DNA of 64,000 nt. Source: Acanthamoeba castellanii str. Neff (taxonomy: Eukaryota > Discosea > Longamoebia > Acanthamoebidae). Made by a program: the position numbers and the translations under genes. The stretch lies in NCBI RefSeq assembly GCF_000313135.1, contig NW_004457252.1, positions 109,437-173,436 on the forward strand. The letters are read 5' to 3'. Shown piece after piece: positions 1-13,412 of this stretch. The notes beneath the pieces are model-generated. The model saw nothing but the letters and a program-made list of their open reading frames with translations, had not been told where the DNA came from and ran no database searches. The first letter of the stretch is position 1, and the number at the start of each line of letters is the position of its first letter.

Positions 1-1619
1 GCGGCGGAAGCTGAGCCGTACGGCGCAAGGCGGAGGCGGAGGAGTGAACGGCGGCGCTGAGGAGGTGGCGCAGGATGGGGCTGGCCGATGGGGGCGTGGG
101 GAGGAGGAGGAGCTGGTGGCGGAGGTGGGTGTGGAAGTCGAAGAGGAAGGGGAACTGCCCGAAGTTGGAGACCAGCTCGGCGCCCTTGCTGCGCACGCGG
201 AGCATCGGGTGGATGGCCGGGCGATGATGGTCCCGTTGCAGCTCTTCTTCAGTAGAGCCCTCGGCCGCCGCTGCCGCCTGGCGGAAGGAGGCGGGCAGCG
301 GCACGGTTCCCACCACGACGCCGTCGCGGGTGAAGAAGATCGAGTGGTCGGCGCGATTCCAGCCGCACCCGAGGATGTCGCCCCGGCGGAAGGGCAGGCT
401 GAACAGCTCCTTCTCCACCGTCAGCTTCCTCTCACCTTCCGCCACCACCACCTCTGCCACCACCGGCGGCGGCGGCGGCGGCGGTTCACTGCTCTCCGCT
501 CCGGCTCCGGCTCCTCCGTCGGAGGTGGAGGGCAAGCTTGCGGCCTCCTCGTTTCCGTCGCTGTGCTCCGGAGCCGTCACGTCCATGGCGTCGGTCGCCG
601 GTTGCGTGACGCCGACGTCGGCTGAAGAAGCGCCGGCGCCACTCAACGACGGAGACGGAGCTGCGGCAGGGGTGGCTACCACAGCGGGGGCGATCGAGGC
701 CGTCGCGCGGAAGCCCGTGGCTCGCCACGTCACGAAGGCCTCCACGAGGCGGCGCGAAGAGGCCGTGGAGAAGGCCGAGGCCGAAGAGGCCGAAGAAAAG
801 CTAACTCGGCGCACGAGGCCGAGGCCGAATTCGAGGAGGTGCGGGTGGGCGCCCTCCTCGCGCACGGCCACCTCAAAGTAGAAGGCCGGCAGGTCATCCA
901 CAGGGATCGGGTGGCGGGCCAGCACGCAGGCGGGCTGGAGGTCGGGCAGGGGCAGGGGCGCGTCGTCGTGGTCGGGGAGGGAGAAGATGGCCATGTTGGT
1001 CCCGCACTCCTTCACGCGCAGCCCGCCGTCGGACACGACGAACGTGTCGCTGGCCCACCCGCACGGCAGGCGCAGCAGGGGTCGCGCCACGCCCGAGCGG
1101 GTGGAAGGGCAGCCACGCGCTCCATTCGCGCCCGCCCGGCCCGCCCAGCTCGAACAGGTCGGCGTGCACCCGGCTCAGCTCCAGCTCCCACTCCTCGGCC
1201 TCCATGCCCGCCACGCGCTCTCGCAGCGGCCCGCGCTTCGGCCCGCCCGCCGCAGCGCCGGCGGCGGAGGTGGTGTTGACGCGACGCGAGGCGTGGTCGA
1301 GGGTGGCTCGTACGAGCTCGCGCACGACGCCGCCCTTCATTCGCGGCGCCGTTGTAGCCTCCGACGGCGCGTCTGGGCGGGGAGACACAGATGCTGCGGC
1401 TGCTGCAGTGGCGCCCCACACGCGGAGGGCGCGGAGGGAGAGCGAGCGCAGCTGGCGCCACACCAGCGACCACCACGGGGCAGGCCCAGAAGAGGACGCG
1501 TCCAGGTGGGAGCGCCCCGTGCGGACGAACACCGAGAGAGCCGCGATCAGCTCCTCGTCCATATCCCACGCCCACAGCGCATTGTCCTACACACGACACA
1601 CACACGACACACACACCAC

Positions 1620-1675
<56 letters not shown>

Positions 1676-3732
1676 AGGGAGAGAAGTGGGAGAGAGAGAG
1701 AGAGTATGTCAGCGTCGTTGCAGGGAGGGCTTGGGCTTGGGGGCAAGAGAGGAGAGGGGGGAGTTGACCTCGACCAGCAGGAGGTCAGTGTCGGCGAGCA
1801 CTTCGCAGCGGGGGCGGGCGTCCGTGGGAGACGAAGACCACTCCACGAGCCACTTGCCGCCGGCGGACCGGCCCACAATGGTGCCGCCCCTTGCCTGCTC
1901 ACGCCAGCAGGCCCCGCACGCACCCGCAACCAAGATTGCAAAAACACACAACCTACGATTAACACACACAACACGACACACGACACACAGTAGCGCCGGG
2001 GGGGGGGCGACCTGAGGTGCGAGGGTGGAGTCAACGCCGTCGGGTTCGCGCAGCCGCACGCGAGCGCCGGGGGCGAGGCCGCGAGGTCCCCCCACCACCG
2101 AGAGGGCGCCGAAGGCCTGCCACAGCCGCCTGGCGGGTGGCAGTGATGGTGGGCGGTGCGTGAGAGAGGTTGAGATGAGATGTAATGCCCCCCCCCCAAT
2201 GTGGTGGTGGTTGGGGGTGGGTACCGGTGGAAAGCGGGAGAATTGATGTGGGCCGCTTCCGCCGCCGGATCATCGGAGGAGGCGGGGACGAGGCAGAGGT
2301 CATCGACGAGGCGCGGTAGATCGAGGATGGCAGCCCGCACGGCCTCCCGCAGGACGCCACTCCACGCGGGTACCGAGGGCGAGCACAACTGACGCACCAC
2401 GCGCGCCACTGCCGGCCAACATGGAATAGCATCGATACACGGTGGTGGGGCGGGGCGGGGAGGGGGGTTGAAATGGGTCAATGGTGGGTGGGTGGGTGGA
2501 GCCCGCGAAATTGAGGGAATTGGGCGGGGTGGTAAGTACGCTCGTTGGTGAGGAGCGCGAAGGTGGAGGGGGGCGGATGGTAGCGCAGGGCGGAGCGGAA
2601 GGCGCGATGGGGGAACGCCCACCCGCACGCCGCGGTCCCACCGAACCCGCTTCCGCCCCCTGCGCCTCCTCCTCGGGCGCCCGCAGCCACCGGGCCGGCG
2701 CCTCCCTGCATTGCACGCCCCACCACCACCGCCCACCAATCAGTCACGAGAGTCATTGTTTTAGACGAAAACGGGACGTATGGCAAGCACGCGAGCGCAG
2801 GCGGGGGGCGGGGCGGGGCGGACGTACGAAGTTGAAGACCTGGGGCGGTGGAGGCTCCAGAGTGGTAAGCAACGGTGACGGCGAATAGGCGGGCGACTTG
2901 GGCGAGTAAGAGGGCGACGAGGGCGAGTAGGAAGGCGACGATTGGGCGAGTAAGAGGGCGACGAGGGTGAATAGGAGGGCGACTTGGACCCTTGATGCGA
3001 CGCCGGCTGCTGGGCAGGGACAGCTGCGTTCGAATGCATGAGGCTGGTCAGCTGCTGGAAGGGAGACCATCGAGGCGCGCCGGCACACCAGAAAACACAC
3101 AAAAACACACCGCACGCGCACGCGCGCACGCACGTACCACCATCGCCACGAATGGAAGGCCGGTAGTCGTAGAAGCTGCGCAAGTCGGCGGAGAGGGAGG
3201 GAAGGCGCGTGGGGAGGTAGGGGAGCGGACACCCGATGGCCTCCAGCAGCACGACAGCTACGGGTGGCACCTCGTCCTCCTCTTTTTTCTTAGGGCTCTC
3301 CTCGGCGCGCCCCATCATGGGCTCGCTCGCGGCGCCGCCGGGGGGGCCGAGCGGGCGAATGGCGGAAGGGGGTACGAAGCGAAGCAGGCGAGGGAGGAGG
3401 GCGAGTGCGAGGGAGGCCATGTCGGGGGTGCCGCGCCGCGCCGCCCCCACGAGGCACTCCATGAGCGGGGCCGGGTCGGGGCTGAGGACCGACTGCGCGC
3501 ACGAGGAGAAGACCGGCTCGGCGAGTGCGAGCGTGCGCACCCACTCGAGCGCCTCCAGAGCGGCCTCGCGCTTCTCGGCCCATTGCTCCACCTGCTCCCG
3601 GCTCAGGTCCCGATGATGCCACGCCTCGACGCCCTCTTCCTCCTCGCCCGCCGACACGCGTGCCACCTGTGTCACACGCAGAGGGGGTTGAGACGGGCGT
3701 GTCTAATTAGATAGATAGATAGATAGATAGAT

Positions 3733-3765
<33 letters not shown>

Positions 3766-6700
3766 GGAAATAGCTAACAAATGGGGGAGTAGTAGGGTAG
3801 GGTACCCATGGTCGAGTGACGGAAGCGGCGATGGAGGACGACGACGCCGAGGAGGAGAAGGAAGAAGAAGAAGTAGAAGAAGAGAGGGCGTTGAGGTGGA
3901 TCCAGGAGAGGTAGGCCTGGAGGGCGCGGGTGAGGGCGTCGAAGGCGAAGCGCACGAGGCCCAGGAGGAGGCCCGCCTGCTCCGGGTTGTCGGCGGGCGA
4001 CGGGGGCTCCAACTCGCTGGCCTGTCCGATGAGCAGCCGGAGCGTGCGGCACGCCACCGCCCGGACGGTCCGCAGCGACGGCGCCGGGGGCAGCGCGGGG
4101 CGGTCGCCCGGGTGCACCCGCAAGCTCTCGAGGGCGGCCAGCGCCGAGGGCAACAGCCTGGCCATGGGCGCGGCCCACCCGTCGAACAGCCGCCCGGCGT
4201 AGCAGAGGGCCAGCAGCAACAGAGGCAGCGAGTGCACGTCCAACGTTGACCTGCTTACAGCGGGTTGCACGCACCCACGCACGCACGAACACGACACACC
4301 CGCTTTTGCGTTGGCGACGACGACCCCAAATGCCGTGTGTGTCGTGTCGTGTGCGTCGTGTGCGTCGTGTGTGTCGTGTGTGTCGTGTGTGTCGTGTGTG
4401 TCGTGTGTGTCGTGTGTGTCGTACGGGGAGGCGGCATGGCGGGTGATGAGACCCACCAGGCGCACGCTGAGGCGCTCCATCTGCGCATTGATGGCGCCCA
4501 GCAAGGACTGGCCGGCTCCCTGTTGCGCGTTGGGGCAGGGCAGCCATGCACCATTCCACGAGTGAGCGTGCGCGCGCAGATGGAAAAACAGGTCAGCACC
4601 ACCACCAGGCAGGCAGGCAGGCACAGAGGAATGGGGTTGTGGCTGCAGCCTGTCCGTACGAGCACGTTGCGGTGGTGCACCATCACCACGGGGGCGGGGG
4701 CGGGATGGCACCACAAGGCGCGGTAGAGGTGGTGCAGGGCCATCTCGCGGTGCTCGGACGGCTCGCCTTCTCCCGGCGGGGAATCGAGCATGGAGCACAC
4801 GAGCCTCAGCGCCCGCTCGCGTCCACGCGCCCTGCAAATAATAATTTTTAAAATAAATTACAATAACAAAACAATAAATAAAACCACGGCGTGAGCGAGC
4901 GTACCGGACTTGTCGCTGCTGCAGGCACTGGCGGAGGGCGTCGACGTCGACGGCGTCGTCCTGGAGGAAGTTGGCCACCTGCTTGTCGAGCGAGGCCAGG
5001 GGCGAGTCGGCCGCGGACAACGCCGACGATGACGATGACGATAAGGAGGCCTTGGCCGATGGGAGGATGATCTTCTCGCGAAAGGTCTTCCACTTGTAGT
5101 AAATGGCCTGGAGCGTCTTCTCGGCCTTCTCCTTGGACTGCCGCTCCTGCGCCCACTCTGCACGCGTGGCCGCACGACACGACACGACACGACACGACAC
5201 ACGGCTCAGTGTGAGTGACATCGCAGAGTCGGTGGGGTCAGGGGTGCGCATACTGCCGAGGCTGTCGACGGAGGTGGAGCGGCTGAGGAGCAGGGACTGG
5301 AGGAAGGGGCGCGGACGGAGCTCGGCAGCGGCCCCCTCCCCGCCCTGCGAGGAGCCGGCAGCGGCGGCGGAGGAGGTAGTGGTGGTGGTGCTGCTGCTGC
5401 CCGACGACCCCGCGGGGGCCGCGCCCCGCTTCCGCTTGCTCGCCTGCCGGCGCGGGTAGGAGAACCCGTCGCCCGACGAATTGAGGCGTCCCATGAGGCC
5501 CCGCCTCCTCGCGCCTCCTCTGGACCGGCCCTCACCGCCGCCCGCGCTGCTGGCGGGCTCACTGTCCTGCTGCTGCTCCTGCTCCTGCTGCTGCTCCTGC
5601 TGCTGCGGCGGCGGCTGGGGCTGGGGCTGGGGCTGGGGCTGGGGCTTGCGTGAGAGGGGAGGGGAGGGCTGTGTTGTGGGGAGAGCGATCGAAGTCTGGA
5701 AGCGGAACGAGGCGAGTTGGCCCGCCCGCGTCGCCCCCGAAGCAGCGGCACCGCCGGTCGCGGCTGCGCCTGCGGCGGGAGCGGGAGCGGCGGTGGTAGC
5801 AGGGGTCGGCGGGGCGTGGTCGTTGAGGAGGAGGAGGAGCCCGGCCTCCGATTTGTGCTCGTGCAGCGCGGGGGTGAGTTCCATGAGGAACTCGATCTTA
5901 CGCATGAGCGCGTCGGCAAAGTGTTCGGCCGCGGCGTCGTCGTCACCCTTGCGCTCCTGCACCTGCTGCAGCACCCACACCCGCACCTGCTCACGCCACA
6001 CAACACACACAAGGCGTGCTCGCGCGTTAGCTACGACTACGATGACCACGTCCGCTACGACGCGGCAGCAGCGGCGGGAGGGGGAGGGAGCTTACCGAGT
6101 AGGCGGTGTCGAGGGCCTGCTGGAGGCGCGCGGAAAGGGACGCGGGCTTTGGAGAGGAGCGGCCCACGGTGGTCAGGTAGTGGCCCATGGTCAGCGCATC
6201 GCCCACCAGACCCATGTGCCACAGCAGGGCCGCCGTCACCGCCCTAAACCGCCAATCAACAATCAATCAACCAACCAATCGTCATTCACACGAAAACCAC
6301 TGGCGAATTCATTGGGGGGAGGGGCAGATCAAGTACCGGAGCAGTCGATCTACGGTGGGGCCACCACGCCGACCGAGGGGCCTGGCGCGCAGGGCCTCCT
6401 CGAGCCACAGGGCCACCTCCGTCGCCGGTTTCGTGGGACCGACCTCGTCGGGTGCGGGCCGGGCCGCCCCTGTGTGACACAGCCGCCATCGCCGCCGCAG
6501 CCGCCACCGTCAGCACCCAACAAGGCAGGCCAGCCAGTGCGCCGGGGGGGGGTTGGCGTGGTGCGGTGCGTACCAACGAAGAGGGCGAGGAAGAGCCGGG
6601 CGGGGCTGAGGCCGGCCGTGGTGGCCGGTGGCGGGGTGAGGGGAAGTCCGCCGGCGAAGATGTCGGCCTCCAACCACTCGGCCAAGGCCTGCTCTTGCGC

Positions 6701-8949
6701 CGAGGGCTCGTCACCCGCCGCCAGATGCTCGATGCCCTGCCCAGCGTGATAAAAGAAATAGTAAATATTAAATATTAAATGACAAATAAATAATAATCAC
6801 GACAAGGGGGGAGGAGGTGTACGGCGGCGATCATCTTGGCGGCCGCTGTGGTGAGGGAGGCGAGGAAGCCGCTGGTATCCCCAAAGCCCGGTTCGTTGGT
6901 GCAGTGCCTGGCACGTTCAATGCGAGAGAGAGAGAGAGAGAGAAAGAAGAAGAAGCGTGAGTGACCCGCTTCACACGGTCGCACATAAACACGAGACGAA
7001 TCCCCAGAAGAAGATGGCGAGGAATGATGATGATGATGGTGATGGTGATGATGGCGGTACCGGAGGAGGAAGGCGTGCAGGGCGCGCAGCGGGCGCAGGA
7101 GGGTGGAGAGGGGTTTGAGGAAGAGCGGGCAGGCGAGCTGCTTGCGCGAGGCCAGGCGCAGGAAGGGGAGCAGCAGCTGCCCCGTGGCCGTCGCGTGCAT
7201 GGCGGCCACGGCGTGGTGGACGCGGCGCGCCTCGGCCGGGGGGTCCTCTTCAGCCTCGGGCGCCGGAAGCGAGGCGGCGAGGGCCGAGAGGGAGGCCAGG
7301 GAGAGGGCGAGGAGGCGCCGCAGGTAGTGGTGCAGCTCGGCCTCCACCTTCAGCCGGGCGGCGTCGTCCCGCGGGAGGTCCCACTCGTTGTGGGGCGTCG
7401 TCGCCGCCGCGGCCGCCGTCGCGGGCTCTGTCGGGTGGGACCCGTAGAAGGCAAAGTAGGCGAGCGAGGCCGACGGTGGGGCCACCGCTGCTGGTGCGGT
7501 GGTGGCGGCGTCGGCGGCGGTCGCGGTGGCAGCAGCCCGAGGGGGCAGGGCGAGGGCGGTGAGCGCCCGGTGCTGGTAGAGCTTGAGGAACTGCAGGCTG
7601 AGCAACTCGGGTCCCACGGGCGACCAGAGGCACGCGGCCTCGGGCGTGGTAGGGGGCACGGCCCGCTCCATGTCGCGCGCCAGCAGAGTGAGGGCGGCCT
7701 CCACCACCGCGTTGCTGTTGCTGCCGTTGCTGCTGGCGCCCGCGGCCTCTTCCGCCTCTTCGGCCTCTTCCTTGTTGTCGCCTTCGGTCTGCATGTGGTC
7801 GCCCGCGGTGGCGCCACCCCGACTGAGACGCCTGCGGGCCGCCGGCGGCTGCGGCTGCTGAGTTGGGGAGAGGGCCGAGGCCGCCGGTGGTGGCCGGCTG
7901 TCGCTGCCCACCGCCACCACCAGCCCGGCGTCGGCGGCGCGGTCAACGGTGTTCTCTGCGTCGTCCGCGTTCTGGGCCCGCGCTTGGAGCGGCCGGCGGA
8001 AATCGCAGTCGCCAATCGTGGCGGTGGCGGTCGTCGCAGCCGCGGGAGGGGCCGCGGGGCACGCGAAGAGGGTGGCGTCGAGGGCACTGAGGCTGGTGCT
8101 GCAGGCATCGGCGAGGAACATGGTGAGCAGCAGCGAGTGTGCGCCCGCCTCGGCCTGCGTCGCCGCAGCGGACGGAGACGAGGAGGAGAAGGAGGAAGAA
8201 GACGAAGAGGGGCGGAGGAGGTCGAGGAGGAGGGCGGCGGTGGCGGGGCGGAACTCGGTCTGGAGGAGGATGGCCGCCGTTTCGGCCATCTGGCGGCCCA
8301 CCGCGTGGAGGAGGTCCCGCGGCAGGCGGCTGCGGCGGTGGTGGTCCTCCTCCGATGCACCGCCGCTGCTGCTGCGCTCGTAGGCCTCGGCGAAGCGGTA
8401 GAGGGTGCGCAGCAGCTGGAGCGCCAACTGGGGCGAGCCCTCAGTGTCGCGGAGGGTGTCGAGACCGAGCACGTCGAAGGCGAGATCGCGCCGCAGGCAC
8501 GAGGCCAGGTTGGCCCGCAGGATGCGGGAGAGGGCGAGGGCCAGGTACAGCTTCTCGGCCGGCTCCAGATGCCGAGCGAGGCCCAGGCTGGGCTCCTCCT
8601 GACGCGCCTTCCCTTCTTCACCACCAGCATCAGCATCTCCCTTTGCCTCTTCTGCGGCTGCGGCTGCGTGTGGCGACTGCAGCTCCGTTGTTTGGCCGTC
8701 TGCGCCCGCCTTGTCCTCGTCCATGGCCTCGCTCTTGGCGGCACTCGCGTTCGTAGCGGCCGCGGTGCTGGTCGTCGGAGGGCGCGGCGTGTTGCACATC
8801 TCGCAGGCCGAATTCGCGGGCACGTTGAGGTAGGTGCACGCCACGCAGCCCCACTCGGCCACGCCCGCCGCGGGCTCTGCCAAGATCGCAACGACCATGT
8901 CAGGTGCCGGTAAGCCACTCTCGCTCCAGTCGGGCGACCAACGACACAC

Positions 8950-8989
<40 letters not shown>

Positions 8990-10165
8990 CCAACGACACA
9001 GGAGAAGAGGTGGAGGGGCACCGTGGGCCGGGCGTAGGGCGGGTGACTTGTAGTGGTAGAGGTCGCGCAGGGAGAGGCCCTCCGCGGGGGGCGAGGGGCC
9101 GGCCTCGCGGCCGAACAGGTCGTCGGCCAGGAGCTTGAGGAGCAGGCACAGCGTGCGCGAGGTCTCGACACTCATGCACGTGACCGTCTCGTAGGCCAGG
9201 AAGACCTCCTCGTTGCCGGCCATGGCCGGCACGCTGTCGTGGTGGAGGCTGCCGCGATATCATGAAGGGGGAGGGGAAGGTTACTCGAACTGGGCCACGT
9301 ATGTGAGTGGGGGGTGGGGTGGGGGTGAGAGATGGAGCCCTACGTGTCGAAGGCGAGCTTGTCGAGGACGGCAAAGGTGGAGAGGACGGCGCGAGGCAGA
9401 CGGAGGGCGCCCTTGTGGAGTGCCGGCGAGGCCAGCACCACCTCCGGGTGCGACAGGCACGGCCACCCGGCGTAGTCTATCGTGAAGAGATAGCATGGGT
9501 GCCAGGCACGTGAGTTGCATTGTTTGGGCAATGATGGGGGGGAGGGGAATGTGCGCACCGATGAGGCTGGGGCGCGTGGTGGAGGCGCGCTCGAACATGA
9601 GGTCGGCGACAACGGACCCCTCAGCCAGGTCCACGCACCGGTACACCGACTGCATTAACCACCACCCACCACCCGCCAGCCACCGCGTGTGGTATGTTTC
9701 CCATCTATCAGTCGAGTGCTGCGCGAATAGTGATGGATACTCCGCCGCCGCGGGGGGTCGGTCGATTGGTGGGGTGGGGAGGAGAGGGGGGGGTACGTGG
9801 GAGGTGGTGGGCGAGGGGAGATGGATGACGAGCCGCGCCCCCTCCTGCTCCACGAAGAAGTGTCCGTCCGCCAAGATCGCCTCGTCCACCTCTGCGTCAC
9901 CACACACCACACCACACCACACCAGAGAGAACGAGAGAGAGAGAGAGAGAAGAGAACGCCGGCGTAGGCGTCAGGCCAGCCATGTAGATAAGATAGATAG
10001 ATAAGATAGAGAAGTGCGCGTACGGGTGGTGTCCACGGGAGCGCGTAGGTGGGAGGTGGCCTCCCAGCGGAGCTCCTCGAAGGAGAAGGCCTGGTAGCGG
10101 GGCATGGCGGTGATCACCTCGAACATGCCCCCCAGGCCATTGGCCTTGTCCGGGTGCTGCACGCA

Positions 10166-10248
<83 letters not shown>

Positions 10249-13200
10249 TAATGGTGTTGGTTCGTGATGAGGCAGAGAACGGGAGGTGGTGGAAGTGAAG
10301 ATGGAGATGAGCGAAGGGATGGCTGAAGGGCCGCACCGGGGTGGGCTCGAAGGGCTGCTTGAAGCTGGCGTTCTGCGGGGCGGGGCGGAACAGCGGGTAC
10401 TGGTGGGTGGGCGGCGGCTGCATGGCCAACGCGACGCGGCGCACGTGCTGCATGCCCGGCGTCTGGTACACGTCCACCAGCCACTGCGCGCGCTTCTGCT
10501 TCTGCGAAGGCTCCGCGCTCTCCAGGTCCATGGTGGAGGACTCCTGCTGCTGCCGCTGCTCCTCGGCAGGCCCTGCCCGTCGTTCATCAGGGGTGAGCGC
10601 GCTTCTGGTCGCATAAGGGAGCAAAGCGAGCGAGAAGGGGGTGGTGGCTCGTACGGGTGGTGTGGATGTGGTAGAGGAGTTGCCCGCATGCGGCGATGGG
10701 TCCGTACGAGGCGAGGCCCCACGCGCGGTTGTCCTCCGTGGCAATCGAACCCGTGCCATCGTGGTGCACTCTGTGGGTTTAGATACCAAACATAAGACAT
10801 TTAATTATAAATATTCATATATAAATGTTGAACCACCACCATCACCACCGCCATGATGAGAGGTGGGTGGTGGTTGGGGTGCGAAGAAAGAATAATTACC
10901 TGTCGCGTAGCTGGAGGGTGTCCGCGTCGAAGACGAGAAGGCACAGGGGCTCCACGAACTGAGGGGACCGGAAGTAGAGCCGGCCGTCGACCACGGCCAT
11001 GTGGACGCCCGCGGACGAGGCCTGCACCTCCGGCACCCCGCTGCTGCGGGCGTAGACGTGGTTGAGCACCGTGCCTGCCAGCGCGAACCCCCCCCCCAAC
11101 GACGTCATTGGCGACCACTGATGTTTGCTGGCCATTGGGGCGGGGGGGGGCGTACCTCGGTGGCCGGTGCCGACCTTGAGGAGCTCGCTGGTGGGGGACG
11201 CGCCGTGGTGCACGTAGAGGTACTGCCCGTCGAAGGCCACCGCGGCCGCTGCCTTGGCCCGGGTGACCACGTGGGCCATTTTGGTGAAACCATCCGCTGC
11301 GCAGGCCACGAGGGGGGGGGTGAGCCGAATCGTGGGACGAGAGGAAAACGCAAGAAGAAGAAGAAGAAGAAGAAGAAGAACGAAGAAGAACGAAGAACGA
11401 AGAGGGTTGATGGGGGGGGGTTGGTACAGGCGGGGTCCAGCGAGGAGAAGGAAGGGGGCATGGCACGGGCGAAGGTCTGCAGGACGGCCTCGATGTCGAT
11501 GGTGGCGTCGTAGCTCGCCTCGGCGAAGCGTGGCTCGGTGAGCAGCATGTAGAGGAGGGCAAGCACGCCCTTCAGCGACCCGCGCGCGGCCGTCAGTCGC
11601 AGCATGCTCGTGAGAGCCAGACTGTGCACATCTGCTTGTAGCCACGAGCCCACGTACGGACCGCGATGATCAGCAAACATCACCATCACCACCACGTGAC
11701 GGGGTACGGGGGATGGGAGTGATGATGTTGACGGTAATGGCGTACGTGAGTCGGGCGTGTCGAGAAGTTTGGTGAGATGGGCAATGAGGAGGTCGAGAGA
11801 CGGGTCCTCCGCAGCGGCTTTGCGCGTGAAAGTGGGCGCCTCCAGCAACAGGGACAGATCGCCCAGCAACTGCACCCGCGCAAGCCCCCCCCCCAAGAGA
11901 AAAGAAGAAGAAAAAGAAAAGGTAAGAAAACACGTAGCTGGGGAGATTTGCGGGGGACACGTACGCGGATGGCGAGGGAGCGATGCATGGAGGCGAGGTG
12001 TTCGATGAGGGGCAGGTACACCTGCCGGCACAGGGTCAGCAGTTCCGTGGTGCCCTTGACCGCCGACGCGCCACTACTGCGCCGAAACTTGAGGTTGTAC
12101 GCCGTCTGCAGTGGGAAAGAGCAGTGGAGGTGGAGGTGGTGGGGTGGCGTCGTCGTTACACACGAGAGAGGAAGGGCGGGAGCGAGGACGCGAGGTGCGC
12201 CGTACCCACTGGGCCGAGATGCGGGAGAGGATGATGGCCAGCGCGCAGGCCCGCGCCGTGGGCTCTGGGCTGGTTGCTTCTCTCTGCTCCCAGCCCAAGC
12301 GCGACATTGTGGGGGGGGAGGGTGAAAGTGAAAGAACACGACGGTGAGCAGACATGGAAGTGCAATCGCCACCCGATAGGGGAGAGGGAGAGGCGCGCAC
12401 GAGCAGGTAGTCCAGCAGGTCGTCCACGGTCTGGCTCAGCTCCGCCGTTGCGCGGCCGTCGAGCATGCGTCTGGTGGCCTTGCCGTATTTGTTTGCCACC
12501 CTCAGGCACACCTGCACCACGCAGCCACCACCACGCAGCCACCATTACCACGACATCACCACACCACGGCGATACCACACGGTCAGCCGTGCACGCGCTC
12601 TCCGCGAGCCGTGCATGCACAAGGCGGATGGGTGAAGGTGCCCTCGAGGGCCGCATGCGGTGGCTCGGTTGCGTACCTCCGGAGAGACGGAGGCGAGCAG
12701 CGGAAGCAGGTGCACATGCACTCCCTCCACCAGCCGGAGTGCGAGCGGAGTATTGGCCGGCTGCGACACAACGACCAACGAGACGACGGACGTGGGAAGG
12801 AGCCGAGTCAATGGCCACCGCACCAACGCATCAACGCACCAAAGCCAAAGGGCCGTACCTTGGCGGGGCGGGAGGGGAAGCGAGGGACCTCGCCATCAGA
12901 ACGGAGCTCCAGCCCCAGGTTGGTCTCTGCCCGGCGCCCTATCTCCACCGCCTGGTCATCGCAGCCCCATTTGTTTTTCAAAAAATAGGAGAAACGCCCC
13001 CGTTCATGCGCCACCCATCAGAACTGCACGGTGCCGCTGCTGCTGCGGCTGCCTATTGTGGTGGTTTGTGGGGGGGGGGCAAAAAAAGAAGAAAGTTGCG
13101 CACTTTGGCCACGTCGGGCGACTCGTGGTCTCTCGGGTGGTCGCGCTCCTTCTCTTTCTCCTTGGTGGCCTTGGTGCCGGAGCGCTTGAGGTCGGCAGCG

Positions 13201-13412
13201 AACGGGGAGCTGCTCTCGTAAAGTGCGAACGCAGACGTACGCAACTCCTCCCTGGTGGATGTAACCCCCCCCGGGCATCCACAGTCAGCAACGCGTTTCA
13301 GGGCTGAGGCAAAATGGGGATGAGGGTACAGGTGGAAGTGGTCAAGGGGCGGAAGAGGCACGCCGGAGGGGCAGGCGCCAGCAGCGTTTGCTGCTTCCAT
13401 GTCCGCCTCCAT
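1..13412 (-). CDS. Giant RanBP2-zinc-finger / SPRY protein, probable ubiquitin-ligase-type scaffold (3' end beyond window)
   Basis: About 34 exons on the minus strand, roughly 2,900 residues in the window; the C-terminus lies beyond base 1. I chose the ATG at 13410-13412 because it is the first in-frame ATG and the next upstream in-frame start-like codon is only GTG. Seen in order: a helical, repeat-like N-terminal half; a segment at 11150-11300 containing AVAFDGQYLYVHHG, then LLKVGTG, similar to beta-propeller-like parts of HECTD4/HERC-class proteins; a RanBP2 zinc finger at about 8785-8857 (W-x-C-x2-C-T-Y-x-N, then C-x2-C); long alpha-helical, armadillo-like stretches; Q/P- and S-rich linkers (5217-5990); Pol II CTD-like heptads (2876-2985); and a SPRY domain (about 125-890). 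RanBP2 fingers of this type often bind ubiquitin, so a role as a very large E3 ligase or scaffold is inferred; no RING or HECT is visible here. Two places need a one-base frame change (near 2940 and 1092), so sequence error or decay is possible. The family assignment is uncertain. Confidence 0.6.
1615..1672. repeat. (CA)n microsatellite, intronic
   Basis: Nearly pure CA dinucleotide run inside an intron of the left-edge giant gene, preceded by imperfect CGACACACA units from about 1588. Confidence 0.9.
3708..3765. repeat. (TAGA)n microsatellite, intronic
   Basis: Tetranucleotide TAGA run with one interruption, inside an intron of the left-edge giant gene. On the coding strand it reads TCTA, close upstream of the 3' splice site used by the exon ending near 3665. 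Confidence 0.9.
4335..4421. repeat. Nonamer CGACACACA minisatellite, intronic
   Basis: Tandem GTGTCGTGT-type units (CGACACACA on the minus, coding strand) fill an intron of the left-edge giant gene between a GTACGA donor and a TAAGCAG acceptor. The same nonamer or a close variant recurs in introns of unrelated genes in this window, for example 19497-19555, 36126-36152 and 50903-50962. Confidence 0.8.
10167..10246. repeat. (CA)40 microsatellite, intronic
   Basis: The longest pure dinucleotide run in the window, about 80 nt. It lies in an intron of the left-edge giant gene, close to the donor of the upstream exon; on the coding strand it reads (TG)n. Confidence 0.95.

Noticed and set aside
6961..8913. 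650-codon plus-strand open frame opposite the RanBP2 zinc-finger exon
   Set aside because: It is Gly/Arg/Glu-rich shadow sequence. The minus strand carries the zinc finger, proper splice sites and ordinary protein composition.
10167..10246. CRISPR-like or telomere-like array
   Set aside because: It is a plain (CA)n microsatellite without spacers, in an intron of a eukaryotic gene; none of the other tandem arrays has unique spacers either.
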